Shown: positions 48,839 to 62,150, numbered from the stretch's first letter. The stretch: 64,000 nucleotides of DNA from Arbacia lixula (GCA_963669155.1 OZ022581.1:13060857-13124856); one strand, 5' to 3'. Notes: generated from the sequence alone by a model not told the origin. Numbers and translations are program-made.

Positions 48839-51800
48839 ACAAAGTACTGCCATAAACTTCCTCACTGGTGCAAACAGTTTACGGAATAACAAACCCAAAT
48901 ATAAAAGGAAATGCTTGCAGAGCGGTACTTAATTACGCATCATAAACCCTTGAATGTCCTCTTAAGACCCAATGCTTAAAATCTTCACTCCCAGTCCCAG
49001 CCCCACAAATTGTCAAGTCTAAAATTAACTGTCTTCTTCTCTTAAAACTGAATCATGACTCAAGTATTAACATGAGTAATGACCTTAGTAATACAATGAA
49101 TCCCTATGAAATGTTAGCAGTATGCAAATTGACTTACAGACATGTATATAAAGTGTAAATGTGAGTCACATATTCTCGACCTTCCTAATTCTCTGAAAAA
49201 AGTGGAATGCGTGTCTGGTCCTGGGGTGTGTGGGTAGGTCTAGCAACAAGATCAGGAAACAACTCAATGTTGATTTTGGTTTTATCATATCTTAAACTAT
49301 AAATACAAAGAGAGAGGGAAAAGGGAAAAAAGGGGAGTTCATTGCCCACATTATTTCATACTACAAAACCTAAAAAGATCATTTCCTATGATTGCCACAT
49401 GCCGTGGAAAACGTTTTTTGCTTGACAAAATAAAAACACTTGAACAAACATACCCCATACAGGCCTATCTATATGTCGGCGGATATGGTTATCTCATGAC
49501 ACATTGAGTAATATAGTTCACCACCATGGATAAAAAACATGGCGTAGATGCATACAGTTTGAAATTTTATATAATTTGATACAATCTTATTTTCAAGAAT
49601 TGCCCATCTTTAAATTGCCCTTGTAAATAACTTCACTGCAAAGAAGCTTTGAAGATTGTTAGCACATCGCTTCAATTTTGTTGCACAAATCTATTGGATT
49701 TGTGTGTTTTACTTGTACACAAATGAAACATTGACAGAAAAGTAAAGACAGCACAAATACATTGTATGTTCCCTCCTATACTAGTGTAGAGATTATCTAT
49801 GGGGCCTACATGCTTAGGGTTCATGATTTTGACTTTGGTTTATCATCAAACCCCCAAGGAGACAGTAAAGCTTTTACCCCTGCATCTATTCATCCAATCC
49901 TAATTAACTGAGTTAATCCCTTGCAGAATCTGACCCTATTAAAGCTACCATCACCCCTGCCTGCACCCTAACCATTCATTCACTCCCTCCGTCCACCCCT
50001 CTGTCCATCCACAGACTCCCCAGTGTCCACTCCGCCCTACAGCGCCTTTAACCCCTCCTGCTCAAACACACCCCTCTCCACAAAGCAAAGAAAATATGCT
50101 AAAAACCATCTTATTGTGTGGAGCCACCCTACCCCCCTTTGTGGACATTGCATAATCATACACCACACAACCATGGAGACCCATTGTAGGGTAGGACAAA
50201 GGGCAGTCAAACCCCAAACTGACCATTCAGAGTGACCATTTGATTAAGTATGCGTTATGCACCCAAGCTATTCATATCTGTATTTGGCCTGTACCAGGAA
50301 ATTGGCTATTGAATCAACATTGTGGTATGTATGCTAGGCAGAGAGGGCTCTGTGTGTGTATGCATACAATGTCCATGTATGTCAGTGGGGAGGCTGTTGC
50401 AGCGCACTAGTTACAAGATGGTCATAAAAAGAGGATTATATGAATAGTAGGATGGCCAAAGCACCGTTCTGTTAGATAAGATAAACCCTGCCTAACTGAC
50501 CACACATTTTTGTTTAATTACCATATGAGTCATGAGCAGGAAATGTCTCGTGCAGGAAATAGGAAAGAAATCATTTGTACTTTTCTAAGAAAAGGAGGAC
50601 ATCTCTGCCGTGATCAGTCTCATCCTCTCTCTCTTTCTAGATTAAAAACAATTATCTATTGATTTCAACCTCATATGTGTGTCCACATTTCCCCATACTT
50701 TCAAATGTATGAAGGAGACCATATGAACCATTGCAAACTCCTCTCTATAAGGATTTCTATTAAGTATTTGTACCGATATACATCACTTATAATATCTATA
50801 CATGATCTGCCATACAGAATAATATAATCTGTCTAAGACAAAACATGCAAAGGAGAAATTGGATTGGACTTTCATTCAGAGCACCATTGTTAAAAGAGTT
50901 TTTTTTCTTGCAAGATGCTCTCTTATGACTACCATAGATAGATGCGGATTGCCGCCGCTTCCATTGGTCATAATTCGGAAGATAGCCATCCACTTGGAAG
51001 ACTGGATTGGAAACAGCCAGATGTTTGCGGCTCTGATAATTACCTTTATTAATTAACCAGGGAGAGACAACACATGCCCCGCGCTTAACCAATCACAAAA
51101 AACTGTTGTGGATAGCCCCCCCCCCCCCCCCTCCCGCCCCAATCATTGTGATCACCACATTACAGCATTCTGCCCCCTGTCATTCCACATTTTATCAGCG
51201 ATGAGCGAGATCTGTATCAGAAGGCCACCACAATTACGGCCAGTTCTGCGCACTAATGACAGAAAAACATACTTGACATGACATCATAGTGTGCTCCCTA
51301 GCCCGATAGTTCCCCCTAGCCCAAACTTCCCCCCCCCCTCCTCCCTCCTCGCCTCCCACCAGTGAAATCATCCCTCATCATGCCGCCCATTCTGACCATC
51401 ACAGAAGCATATGGTCAGCCTCCGACCATCCCTCCCTGAAGCATAAGAAACAGATCTGACCAGAGATAGAGGCAATTATTTGTTCATTAAGAAGTGCTTT
51501 CTGTGCGTGCTGCATCTTTGATTAATGGCTAATTCAATTTCTACTTCCGAGATGCAATCATGTCTTATAAATGAGGCCTCTGTGCATGCATGCCCACAAA
51601 CAAAATATTAGGTATGCAACAACGTGCATGAAACACCCATTAATTATTCAAGCCTGATTCGGCTCGGTAAACATATCTGTCAGACAGACCCCACATGTAA
51701 CATATCTTGCACAAAAGACATCACAACCAACACTTTGATGTGGGTCAAAGAATAACAATCTTTGTCATTATGTCACCAACTCTGGTGGTCAAACTCAAAT

Positions 51801-52461
51801 AGCACTCTGGACACAGTGGAACAAAGCAAAAGAGCTGACCATTACGAACAATCCATCAAATACATCTCTACAGAGCAGTTGAAAATGAGATGGCTGAGTT
51901 CTCAGAAAAGCCCCCCTCTTCCGAAAAAAGGAGAGTTCGCTGACCCTTTTCGCTAATTCCAATAAAAAAGGATATAACTGTATATGGATTGGACAATACA
52001 GGATGATTCAAAACAGATTAATGTGGATGTGATACAACTGACAGAATAAGCTTAACTGGAACAACGAGCAGGAGAGAAAATTGCACTGAGTTGAGAATGA
52101 ATCACAATCACATAAACATGTATTTATGTGAGAAAAACATACCAACTAACTGGAAAACTCACATTTTATTCTAATACTGCACAGATATAAGGGAAATGTG
52201 CAGTACTTTACGCATGTAAATAAATGAAATAAAATAAGGAAAGAATTTGTAACTTAATATATCTCATGATCTATTACTTTGCATAATTTATGTTTGATTA
52301 TGACGCTGATATGATACTTGATGGGTACCATGCAAATATCAGAAAACAATTGATCATCTCTTCAGATAAAATACACACTCATGCATCCCAGCACTAGTTA
52401 TGTAATATGAAATTAATATCACAAGTATTGGAGCAGGAGAAGTAACAAGCAACACATGGTA
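48839..52461. other. unassigned sequence, parts regulatory-looking
   Basis: No exon, RNA or transposon end was recognised. A C-run lies at about 51118-51131. Unique sequence at 51140-51700 contains CATTAATTATT, GTAAACA and TGTCAGACAGAC (homeodomain-, forkhead- and SMAD-type cores). Confidence 0.3.
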
Positions 52462-52505
52462 GTACAATGCACAGACTTATGTGTCTACTTGTCTGTGCAT
52501 TGTAC
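52462..52505. repeat. perfect 15-bp inverted repeat (hairpin)
   Basis: GTACAATGCACAGAC and its exact reverse complement flank a 14-base loop, about 50 bases left of the hAT-like element. Confidence 0.95.
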
Positions 52506-52555
52506 TTCAGGTCTCTCTTTTTTTCTCTCTGTCTCTCGCTTTTACTGTATTCTGT

Positions 52556-53924
52556 CAGGGCTCTACAAACCCACTTGCCCGATTGCCCGGGGCAAGTAAA
52601 AATGACGCCCGGGCAAGCATTCCTCAAAAACACTTGCCCGTCAGGGCAAGTGGTTATTTTTCACCAAAAAATATGAAAATAACATTGTTCTTACGCATAT
52701 GCGAGAAAATTAATGTGAATGTGTCTCGTATCATGTCAAACCAGGCAAACACAGCCGAAATTGGAGTGAGATCACTGAGATTTTGTCATGCGTCTGAAAC
52801 TCTGTTCCGTGGACACTGCCATCTTGAACTGAAAAATAAATTCTGTGCATGAGCGATACCCGCATTACCAGAGCACTGGCTTGCGATCGCGAATGCGCGA
52901 TGTGAAATTTTTCGTAACAGCTGTCTTTATTTGTGTGTCTCGCGCCCACATACCATATTTACGTGGATTACTACATATGGGACTGTAATGTGAAAACGTG
53001 CGTAAGCGATTGTTGTGTGAGTTTAGCACATATACCTGCCGTGGAGCAGCAATGATTTAATTGATTTGCCCATGATTTTGATCGCTCCCAGTACACTTGA
53101 AACGGCAACATTAGCACATCTACCAAGAACCCTACCCAGAAATATCGGGCTGATTACTCTAAGGTTTTCTGTATTGACAAGCACGAAACTGGGAGATCAT
53201 GCAGCTAGTTCATAACTACGTGTATCCATGACAGCCTACGGCTATGCGGCTAGTCACGGGTAGCTAGCCGCCTAGCCGTCCCGGGGCTATAGTGTCTAAA
53301 CGGACGCTAATGCAGACATAGAAATCACTTTTTGGACGAATTCAACAGCAAAGAAGTTGTCTAGGGTTAGACATTTTACTTTTGAAATGTGACTGTTTGT
53401 AATCCTGTCAGCGTGCTTATGAGTTACATGTATTATGACAAGCTTTGCCACCTACAAATTACAATGCAATGTGGTGTAGTCAGTGTCATCAATATGTGTT
53501 TTTTAAATGCCTCTAGTCTTGTGAAAGTGTCCTATACCTGCCTACATGTAGTGAGCAGAGTCTGCTCCCAACATGCCCAATTATTAAATTAAGGGAGGTC
53601 AGGCGTATGTGTGCTTCATTTCAAGTGAAGGCAAGAGTTCTATAATTAGGAGAGTCAGTGCTAAACATGATGGACTCATATGATTAAAAACAAACACCAG
53701 TAACTTGTCAAACTCTGTGTAAATATCTATTGTTAAGTTCAGTTGTCCTGTAAAGTATGTTACAATTCGGCAGGATAAGGTATGCCGTTTCTGCAGAAGA
53801 ATTAGTGAAAAACAAAGATTATAATAAGAAAAAACGGGCAAGCAGTTTTTCCTCCAGGGCAAGCAAATATTTTTACCACTTGCCCGAAAGGGCAAGTGGT
53901 AAAAAAAATTTTTGTAGAGCCCTG
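52556..53924. mobile_element. non-autonomous hAT-like element (1.37 kb)
   Basis: Both ends carry the 14-bp TIR CAGGGCTCTACAAA, followed by CCACTTGCCC on each side. ATTCTGT is directly repeated outside both ends (52549-52555 and 53925-53931). GGGCAAG and its complement recur in the subterminal regions, as transposase-binding repeats do in hAT elements. Only short frames exist inside, so it is non-autonomous. It has split what was one pyrimidine-rich tract. A 16-bp hairpin lies at 53238-53279. Confidence 0.9.
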
Positions 53925-53978
53925 ATTCTGTCTTTCATTATTCTCCCTTTTTCTTTTCCCCTCCTACTTCTCTTCCCC

Positions 53979-53986
<8 letters not shown>

Positions 53987-54036
<50 letters not shown>

Positions 54037-54069
54037 CTCTCTCTCTCTCTCTCCCCTCTCTCTCTCTCT

Positions 54070-54134
<65 letters not shown>

Positions 54135-54167
54135 TTCTCTCTCTCTCTTTCTCTTTCTTCCTCTCTG
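53987..54167. repeat. (CT)n microsatellite
   Basis: About 180 bases of CT with CCCC and CTTT interruptions, directly right of the hAT-like insertion. Confidence 0.95.
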
Positions 54168-56440
54168 TCATTCTCTCCTTTTTCTTTATCATCTCCCTCC
54201 ATCTCCTGGTAAATCAATCTCTGTGCAACTTAATTTTCGACCAGGAAATATGCATTATCACATGGATGCATAATACAAATGTGTGATATGCACTGCACTG
54301 TTCTTCCCCATCTTATAATTGAGTACTTCAAGGAATTTCAGCAATTTCAATTCACACATTGTGTTATTCTGGCGATGATTTAACTTCCTGTTGTTCTCAT
54401 GATTGCACCCCCACCCCCCCCCCCCTCTCTCTCTCTCTATCTATCCTTGTCTGTCGAGCTATCTTCTAAACAAAACAGACTATGCACAGTTGTTGCCAAT
54501 AATGATAACAAAGCATATCTGTACCATAACAAACTGTGCAATATACAGTGCAACTCAACGCAATTCATTGTTTAATATGATAGCTTGTATTGGCAACACA
54601 GTAATAGGTGGCAATGTCAGTAACACATATAAAAATCAAGGAATTCAAGACATTACCAATCACAGCTGAACAAGTTTATGTCCATGTACATGCATCCTCA
54701 TAATCTTGTGTAGGAGTGTTTCCTAGATACTGCTACAATTCACATACAACTGCTCTTAAATGATTTATCAGCCAAGTGACAAAATACAATTGGAGGTGTG
54801 TAATATCATGGGAATTTGTGTAGGTCCGTGGTGATACAAAACCAATATACATGGACTTCCTCCTCTTTAGCTTGTAAATGACCAGCTTTCTAAGTAAATC
54901 ACTCAAATTGGTTATCAGCTTTCTCTTGAACTTTATCCCTTTAGACATGGATATGGAAAGTAATTAAGTACCCTTGAGAGCAATACTTTGGTCTGTTGCA
55001 TCAACATTACAAAAACAGCTTTATTGGTCATAGCAAAACTTTTTGAAATCAGTTGAGCGATGAAGGGCTTCCACGCCAGAATAAGAAGCTGTTCAAGAGA
55101 AAAGAAAACTTGGAACTCTTTTTTGATGCTTTCAGCTGAACTGAAGCCTACTTTCTCTTGCATCAAACCCCAGAAATGCCCCCTGTCAGTAAATCTCCTC
55201 AGAGGACATTTCCATAATCATAAATATTTTCTCAGCAGTTGACAATTGTCAGAGTATCGCCTAAACCCCCAGTTTTCAGAGGCCCCGCTTTCTCCAGATA
55301 CTTCCACCCCAGCCAAAGAATGAGCCCCCGAAATACACACCCCAACAAAAACAGAGCCTACCTGAAGACAAAAGCCCGTCTTTTGTGCCGGGAGAGAGTT
55401 GGGAGGAAATCAACACCGTCTCAAAATCAAATTTCATACTGTTTTCCATGCAATTTTGCTTCCCCAACTCACATCTAATTGCCACGGGTTACGCACGGGT
55501 TATGAAAGACGGGATGGAGCCAACAATAGGGATTAGGTCCAACCTTTGCTCTACAATTCCAGGGTGTTATTTGGGAAGGAGATAGGCCAGAGCTACGGCT
55601 GGCAACCCTACCAGGGCTCCTTCTTTGGAGGCTGAACGTTTTTTACGGAGGAAAGCAGTGAAGAGGGAAAATGAGGTGGAAATATAAACAGATTGGAAGG
55701 GGGGAATATAAGTATTTTAAGGAATAAAGCTATCAGAGGGCTAATCTAAACAGTGGTATTGTTGTATCGCGGGCAGGACAATGAATACCGTTAGATTCCC
55801 TCGGGCCCAAATGGAATATGAGTGACACCACTAACTGTGTCCTGGAATGAAACCCCATTCACACAATGAAAATAAGTTGAAATAAAGAGTGAATTAAACC
55901 CCGAAAGAATTTCAATCGTATCCTTGCAGAAGCATCAACATAGATTTTACTTGATGTCATTATCTTTTAACTGAAAAAAAATGCACCCAAAAATGTTTTT
56001 TGCAACATCATCCTTTTTATTGAAATATTTTGTTTGTTTAAAATGAATCCTGAAAAAAAACTCTCCCAAAAATAGAAACAGCCGGAGGCATTTGAAAGAA
56101 AATAAAATTTGTGATTATTCAACTTCAAATGTAAGTAACATATCCAAAGAAAAATACATATCACATTTCCTAGCAAAAAATATGCAAACTCACAGTGAAA
56201 AACAAATACATATATACATATGAATCCTCTTTGTCATTAAAAAAACACATCCAGTTTTTGACAATTTCAAGTGGGAACAGCTTTCAGTGCAAAACCTGCT
56301 ATTCTCGCAAACCCTGGGAACGGGGTGGGGAAAACAGAAAAATATATCAACATACACATAGAGAGGGAGGCAAGACATTAGGAGGTATGGCTGGAATCAT
56401 GAGAACACTGTGTAATTAGAGATGGAAAATTGTTTGATGC
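54168..56440. other. unassigned sequence
   Basis: It contains a C-run plus short CT array (about 54408-54438). A unique mixed segment at 55250-55600 is free of repeats. No gene was recognised. Confidence 0.35.
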
Positions 56441-57960
56441 CTCCAAGAGGTTGCGCTAACAAAGAAGTGGAGCAGCGCCCCGTCCGAACGAACGCGAGCC
56501 TTGCTCGGGAGCAATGTATCGACGCACAAAGAACAAGCAGACGAGGACTGCCGGGGTGACTTTCATCCCCTCCCTACCCACCGATATTGAGTAAAGGAAT
56601 TTGTCGCTTATTACACTAGAAAAGCGGGGAGACATACGACACCAAGTCCAATAGCCAACTTATCAATATTGCTTGCAATTATTTCATTTGTAGGGTGTAG
56701 GGTTTCACCCCTGTTTTAGTCTTCCCTCGAATGTTCTGATTTTCTACGGCCCTTGCAGGTAAATTATATGATCTGCGCTCCCTGCGTTCTCCAGGCCAGG
56801 ATGGGTTTGTTAGAAAGATTGATAATGCACAAGAGAAGAGAATCTCTCTTCTCTTTCCTGAGTGAGAAAATTGAACACCATTTCTTGTTTTGTGCAACTT
56901 TCATGGGGAAAAAAACCAAAGTCCGCGGGACAAATGCAATCATATGAAATGGAAAAGGCGTAGGACTCTTATTGGATTGCAGGATGTGGCTCTCGGACTT
57001 CAGAAACTTCTGAAATTGATTGCTAGATCTGAAGAGATGAGATAGATTGAAGGTGGAGAAAGTGAAGTGAGGTATCGGGGGTTTCTCTGTAAAGTTACGA
57101 AGAGATTTGCATTTAGCTGAATAATTGATAGTTTTTTGATCCCCGAAGATCAAATTTGTTTGCGAGGACGGAATGACAGGCCGAGCGTTTTGTGTACGGC
57201 TGATATTGGCCTCCCTCGGCACACCTCCGACCAGACACATATATGACAAATATTGTGACAGGGCAGTCATTGTGTATTTATGAGAGCAGCTCTTGACTTG
57301 AATGAAAGCGCAACAAGTGTTGTTACAATCCGTGCCTAGAATAACTGTTTTTCTTGGATGAAACCAAACGAGGCACTTTGCCGGAGCTGAAATGTGTCAA
57401 CGTACCAAGCGCCTCGAAAATGGAAAAAGGGAGAGCCGGTGAGAATCGAAGACGAGATAAAAATTTAATGGCAGGGGAAAAGAGGTCCGGTGTAACAGTG
57501 TCCAACCCGTCATCTCCAGTTGCTTCCGAATGAATAATTGAGCGGGGCGCAACGTAAAGAAATCTGTGCTCCACGGAGAGGACAACTGGAGAGGGGAAGG
57601 AGAGAGGCTCGCTCGCGAGGAGCGCAGAGGGAGGAAAAAACTGACGCAGCGGTAGCAGCGAGAGTTGACATGAATTCATGTATAGGTATCTTATCATCCC
57701 GAGAACAGAGAACTGGGGGTAAGAGGAGAGAGTTCTTGCAGATGCACTGGAGAGATGGGGAGGAAAAACAGCAGAGCTGGGGAAAAGCGGCGTTCCGCAT
57801 CACTCGGGGAACGCAGAGGGGGAGAGCGTATTCGGTGTCAAATGAAGAAAGCATGAACTAGCCTCTTGTCTGAGATTAGATCTCGTGTCAATCAGGGCCG
57901 GAGAGGGAGAGAAAATCAAAAACAGACCCTTGTTGAATTGGAGATTTTTTTGTCTTCAAG
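56441..57960. other. unique, CpG-containing segment
   Basis: More G+C and CpG than its surroundings, especially 56460-56560 and 57530-57840. A 168-codon minus-strand frame (56764-57270) has no recognisable domain and no convincing splice sites. Possible roles are promoter, exon or regulatory DNA, none supported strongly. Confidence 0.2.
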
Positions 57961-58700
57961 TAAGGTAAGAAGGAGAGGAAGAAAATGACCAGCGTCTGTT
58001 CAGCAAACTGGAACGGTTCAATATATGACAACCCCTCTCCTCTCTCTCTCTTGATTCTGGGGTCTAGTGGCGCTGTTATAATTCAATATTCCCAGCCCAC
58101 TTCTCCTTCCTTCTCACCGAGGCTCATGTCGCGCCCCGGCCCGTTCCACATCCAAGATGCCTCAGTCCACGGGGGACGTCTTTATCCAGTATCCCTCAAC
58201 AAACTCATTTTCCTTTCACTGCACAACACACCCTACTTGTTTGTCATCGGCTTGTAACGTAAACGGCACAACATCTCCCTTATTAATTAAAAAACAGAGA
58301 GTGGATTTTGTGGTATATGTGTAATCATAATCTAAAGTTGACTTTATAGCAGAGCACATTAAAGCCAGGAAGTGCACTGTTAAATTTTACAAAGACAAAT
58401 AATTGCTATCCTGAAATTCCCAAGAGTGCATGTGACAGTCATCACATGAACAAGCGCTGTGTTTAATAATCCAAGTTACAACCCCCCACAATCTTTGGGG
58501 TCATGAGTACCCACCTGTGCTTACTGTATATCCTCAGCAATAAAATGCAAACAAAACAAAACAACAAAACGGAGGTTCCAGCACCGCAGGAGAAGAAAAA
58601 AAGGGGGCAGTTTCTAATCAAGCGGGTGGCAAGCCTGCCCGATTTGGGAACGACCTGTGCAGCAAATGAAACCAGGGGGAATTTATTGCTCGCACTGAAT
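57961..58700. other. unassigned sequence
   Basis: No feature that I can support. Confidence 0.35.
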
Positions 58701-59890
58701 ATGCCAGGACCTAATCCAATACATCACTAATCTCGCCATTTTTTAATAAATCACACGTGCTGTATAATCCAGCACTCTTGGGAGCGTACCTATGATACAG
58801 CGGGTGATATAATGATATACAGACACACGAAAGGTGTGTGGTTTCCCTGGCGATCTCGTTTCTGACGCCGGACATGATTCTCGTATGCATCATTTCGTTG
58901 TCAAAACTACTCCCTCTCAATAAATCAGAAACATAATGCCACACGCAGGAGAGAAAAAAGGAAAAGCTATTATAATCAGGGGCATTTTACGGGGAAACCA
59001 TATTTTCTTCTCTTGTTCCGGGGACACTACATGATATATCTTTTCTCTCGCTTTTTTACGTTGTCATCACGGAGCTCTCCAAACGATTTACAGCTAATCA
59101 GTCCCTGATTTCCCCCGAGTGGCGTTTCGCTTATTCCCCGCAAATTTTCAAAATTGTCCACTTACGCTCCCTGCCCCAGTCTCCGGGCAATTCCTCGTAG
59201 GAGAGAAATAGATGGAGTACACAATACTCGGGGAAAATCTGGATATCGTTCATAAATCATAATCTCTCTCAGGAGAGGTACAATTTACAAACTTCAAGCC
59301 AAATTTGGAGTGTCGATCTCCCCCCCTCACAGCTCAATAATCAAAGCAGATGAAACACAAAGCTGATCGATTCAATATTCCCCAATAAAGTGAGTTAGGC
59401 CGCAGTTCTCTGGGTGGAGGGTGTAAGGCAGTGGCCGCGCGGATCTCTTGCGCAGAACTGAAAATAGTTTGTAGCCCCTGCCTGCTTAATTTGCGGAATG
59501 GCTTAATGCCATAAAACAGCTGATATGACCTGACGGCTCAAATGATCCCAAAGGAAAATAATTTTCAAAATCAGATTGACTCCAAATTTGGTCTCTGTCT
59601 CTTGCGCTGAGTGAGACATCAGGCTTCGTAAATCTAATGATGATCGCCAAGTTCAGCACCCTATTCCCGGACGGACGCGCAGCTCAGGGGTTGACCCAGT
59701 GCACGTTCGACTGCCCATGAGCACATATTCCTCCCTTTTCTGTGCTACTGCCCTCTCTAGGACATAGCTTGCACAGCCTTTAAGATATCATATCAGAAGT
59801 AAGGTTTTTAAATTCTGTGAAACTCGCCTTGTGATCATTTTGAGATTTCAACCACCAGACACCTTTGATCAACCGCTACCATTAAAAAAA
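58701..59890. other. unique segment with clustered transcription-factor-like cores
   Basis: Non-repetitive sequence with CATAAATCATAA (Hox/caudal-like, about 59250), TCAAAGC (about 59341) and the exact Tcf/Lef consensus CCTTTGATC at 59862-59870. It is a candidate enhancer by composition only. Confidence 0.25.
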
Positions 59891-61559
59891 AATTCATGTG
59901 AAAAATCAATTTATCACTTAAAGTTAACATGTCAGCATGTCAGTATCCTAGAATGTTATCAACTCAGAAAACAGTTTCATTTTGGATAAGAGCAAAACAA
60001 ATCAGAGAGGCTAGTGGGTGAAGGAAATGAAAATATATTTCTTCTTTCATATACTATCTTGTCAGTTTGTTTTTTCCTTCTTTAATGGTTGTTAGCTCTA
60101 CACAAAACAATTCCACAGAATGTACATTTTATGTATTCAATCATGACTTCAAACATTACTGGACATGAAATTACTCTGAACTGCTCTATAAGCCTTCCAT
60201 AAACAGGAGAAAAACCTGGCTAAGTCTTTTTATCTTAACAAGTATTTAAATGCAGGATGCATTCCATGAAACAATAAAGACTTGGCAGAGAGCAAGGGGC
60301 AAAATTATGATCTAGACATGCACAGATTTTTTAATCAGATTTCAGTCCAAATTGGAGAGAGTCAGAGGGGCAGAGAATTTGAAAGCATTTCCCCCACCCC
60401 GCGTCCATGTACACACACAGGAAATGAGGGTGTGAGGAGGGGAGGGGGCGTAAATTTGTGAAATTAATTTGCAATTCAGTGATGATTTACATCTTTATGG
60501 GGAAATTGGCCACTGCTGGCTGTCATTATGTGCTTAGCTGCTCTTAAAACCTGTTCATAATTTGGATGAGCTAGGGGAAAGAAACAAATATGTCGAAGTC
60601 ACTTAAAGTTAAGGTGTTAATAATGAGTGCCAATTATTTAGTTGAGTTTTCTGATTGGCCAAAATATTGCGACACTAAACAAAATTACTCCATGCTGTGA
60701 CCACAAAAAGCTAAATAATTGCGATGAAAAGTGAATTTCCTGGCAGAGCTGATTACTTCCAAACAGGATGTTCAAATCTGACACATAAAAAATACAACAT
60801 ACTGTACACTCTACATAATGTACATGAATGCAGGATGTTTTATTTATTCAACTTATGTATTATTTGTTTTACAACCCTATTGATCTTTAAAGGTTCGTTA
60901 AGTTGTCTTCCCTGAAACAGGTTTGTATTAATTGTGAGTCTTATCATCTTCCATGCAAATCTCCTTGCAGAGCCAACTTAAATCTTGACAAGATTTCTTT
61001 TGAAGGACATTTGGAGGTTGGGACAGATTGAAATCTGAAATCAAACTAGAAATGGGAAATACTTGTACTGTGACATCTCATTAAAAAACAATGTTTTTAC
61101 AATAAGTAAAAACTCAAGGAAAACATGATGATTTTACATGTACAACTTCCATTGCACTTTCATTGCTGCCATTAGTAGGCACACAACTACTTGAGACTTA
61201 TATTAAGATTGCATATGAAGCATCCCCGAGATATTTAACACTGATTCTCTATGAAGGACATTCAATAACAATTTCAATTGAGGATTATCAGCACCCAAGG
61301 ATTATTGGGATAAAAATTAGACTAAAGGTCTCTCATATACTGTCTCTTGCTACGCTGACCTGCTTTCTTAGCCGCTCTACTTACCAAGGAACAAATCAAG
61401 TCAAATTCCCTTTTATTTTGGTTAAGACAAAACAAAAACAAATCCTGACTGAACATCTCATTGCTGGAACCCTGGGAAAAACCACAGCAAATTGATACAA
61501 ATTTCAGTTTGATTACATGTCATCACAAAAGCAGCAATTATGAGCAATTTTCTGGGAGT
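59891..61559. other. unassigned A+T-rich sequence
   Basis: A short inverted repeat (CAATTATTTAG arms) spans 60631-60721. No gene or repeat family was recognised. Confidence 0.4.
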
Positions 61560-62150
61560 AGTGAACAATAAAGCGGCGCTAAATTGATAGCTGCAGAAAA
61601 TAGAGCAGAGTCGTATTCATTGTACGAGGCCTGCGTTGCTTGCTCCCCACAAGAACAGCCCCCAGACATTCCTATGACTGCAAAAAAAACCCGATTGCTA
61701 ACTTCTCCCCAACCGCAACTATCGGCGCAGGTTCAACGCTCTTCCCATCTCCGTCTGCGTCGTCGGGCCACCTTTGTAATATCTCCATTATAACAGCGCC
61801 GCAAATATTTATCGGCATTTAGGAGCACATGCCAAGAAGCAAATCCAATACTCGGCCCCGTGCGTTGTCCGTCCAACGTGTCGCGGCGAGATTAGGCCGA
61901 CGAGATGATGCGCCAATTACGGCCCAGCCTCCAGAGGCGCGCACCAATTTTTTGCAATAAAATTCATTCCTCGTGATGCCTCCCTCAAACGCATGAATCA
62001 CCCGATACATTTCTCTCTTCTCGCTCCTCACCAATCTCTTAAGCAGCTAGTACCCCTTCCCTCTCCTTGCTCTCTGCGGCTCTCGCTTACAAACCAATAT
62101 TTCTTCGATTCATCACAAGGTCATTATTTTTCATCTCTGCCCTGACTCGC
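61560..62150. other. unique mixed-composition segment, candidate regulatory DNA
   Basis: This island is richer in CpG than both flanks, has no repeats, and contains homeodomain-type cores such as TTGCAATAAAATTCATT and CCAATTACGG. The frames are short and without domains. A conserved non-coding element is the more likely reading. Confidence 0.25.

Noticed and set aside
48639-48932. Cys/Val-rich frame of 97 codons
   Set aside because: It is a translation of the GT microsatellite.
54733-54948. MSKGIKFKRK… frame as a candidate SALL first exon
   Set aside because: It lacks the RRKQ motif, and no donor in phase 1 was evident; the start resemblance is only Met-Ser.
57510-57854. Minus-strand ATG in CpG-containing sequence as a SALL first exon
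   Set aside because: The encoded peptide has no similarity to SALL N-termini and the frame runs on without a clear donor.
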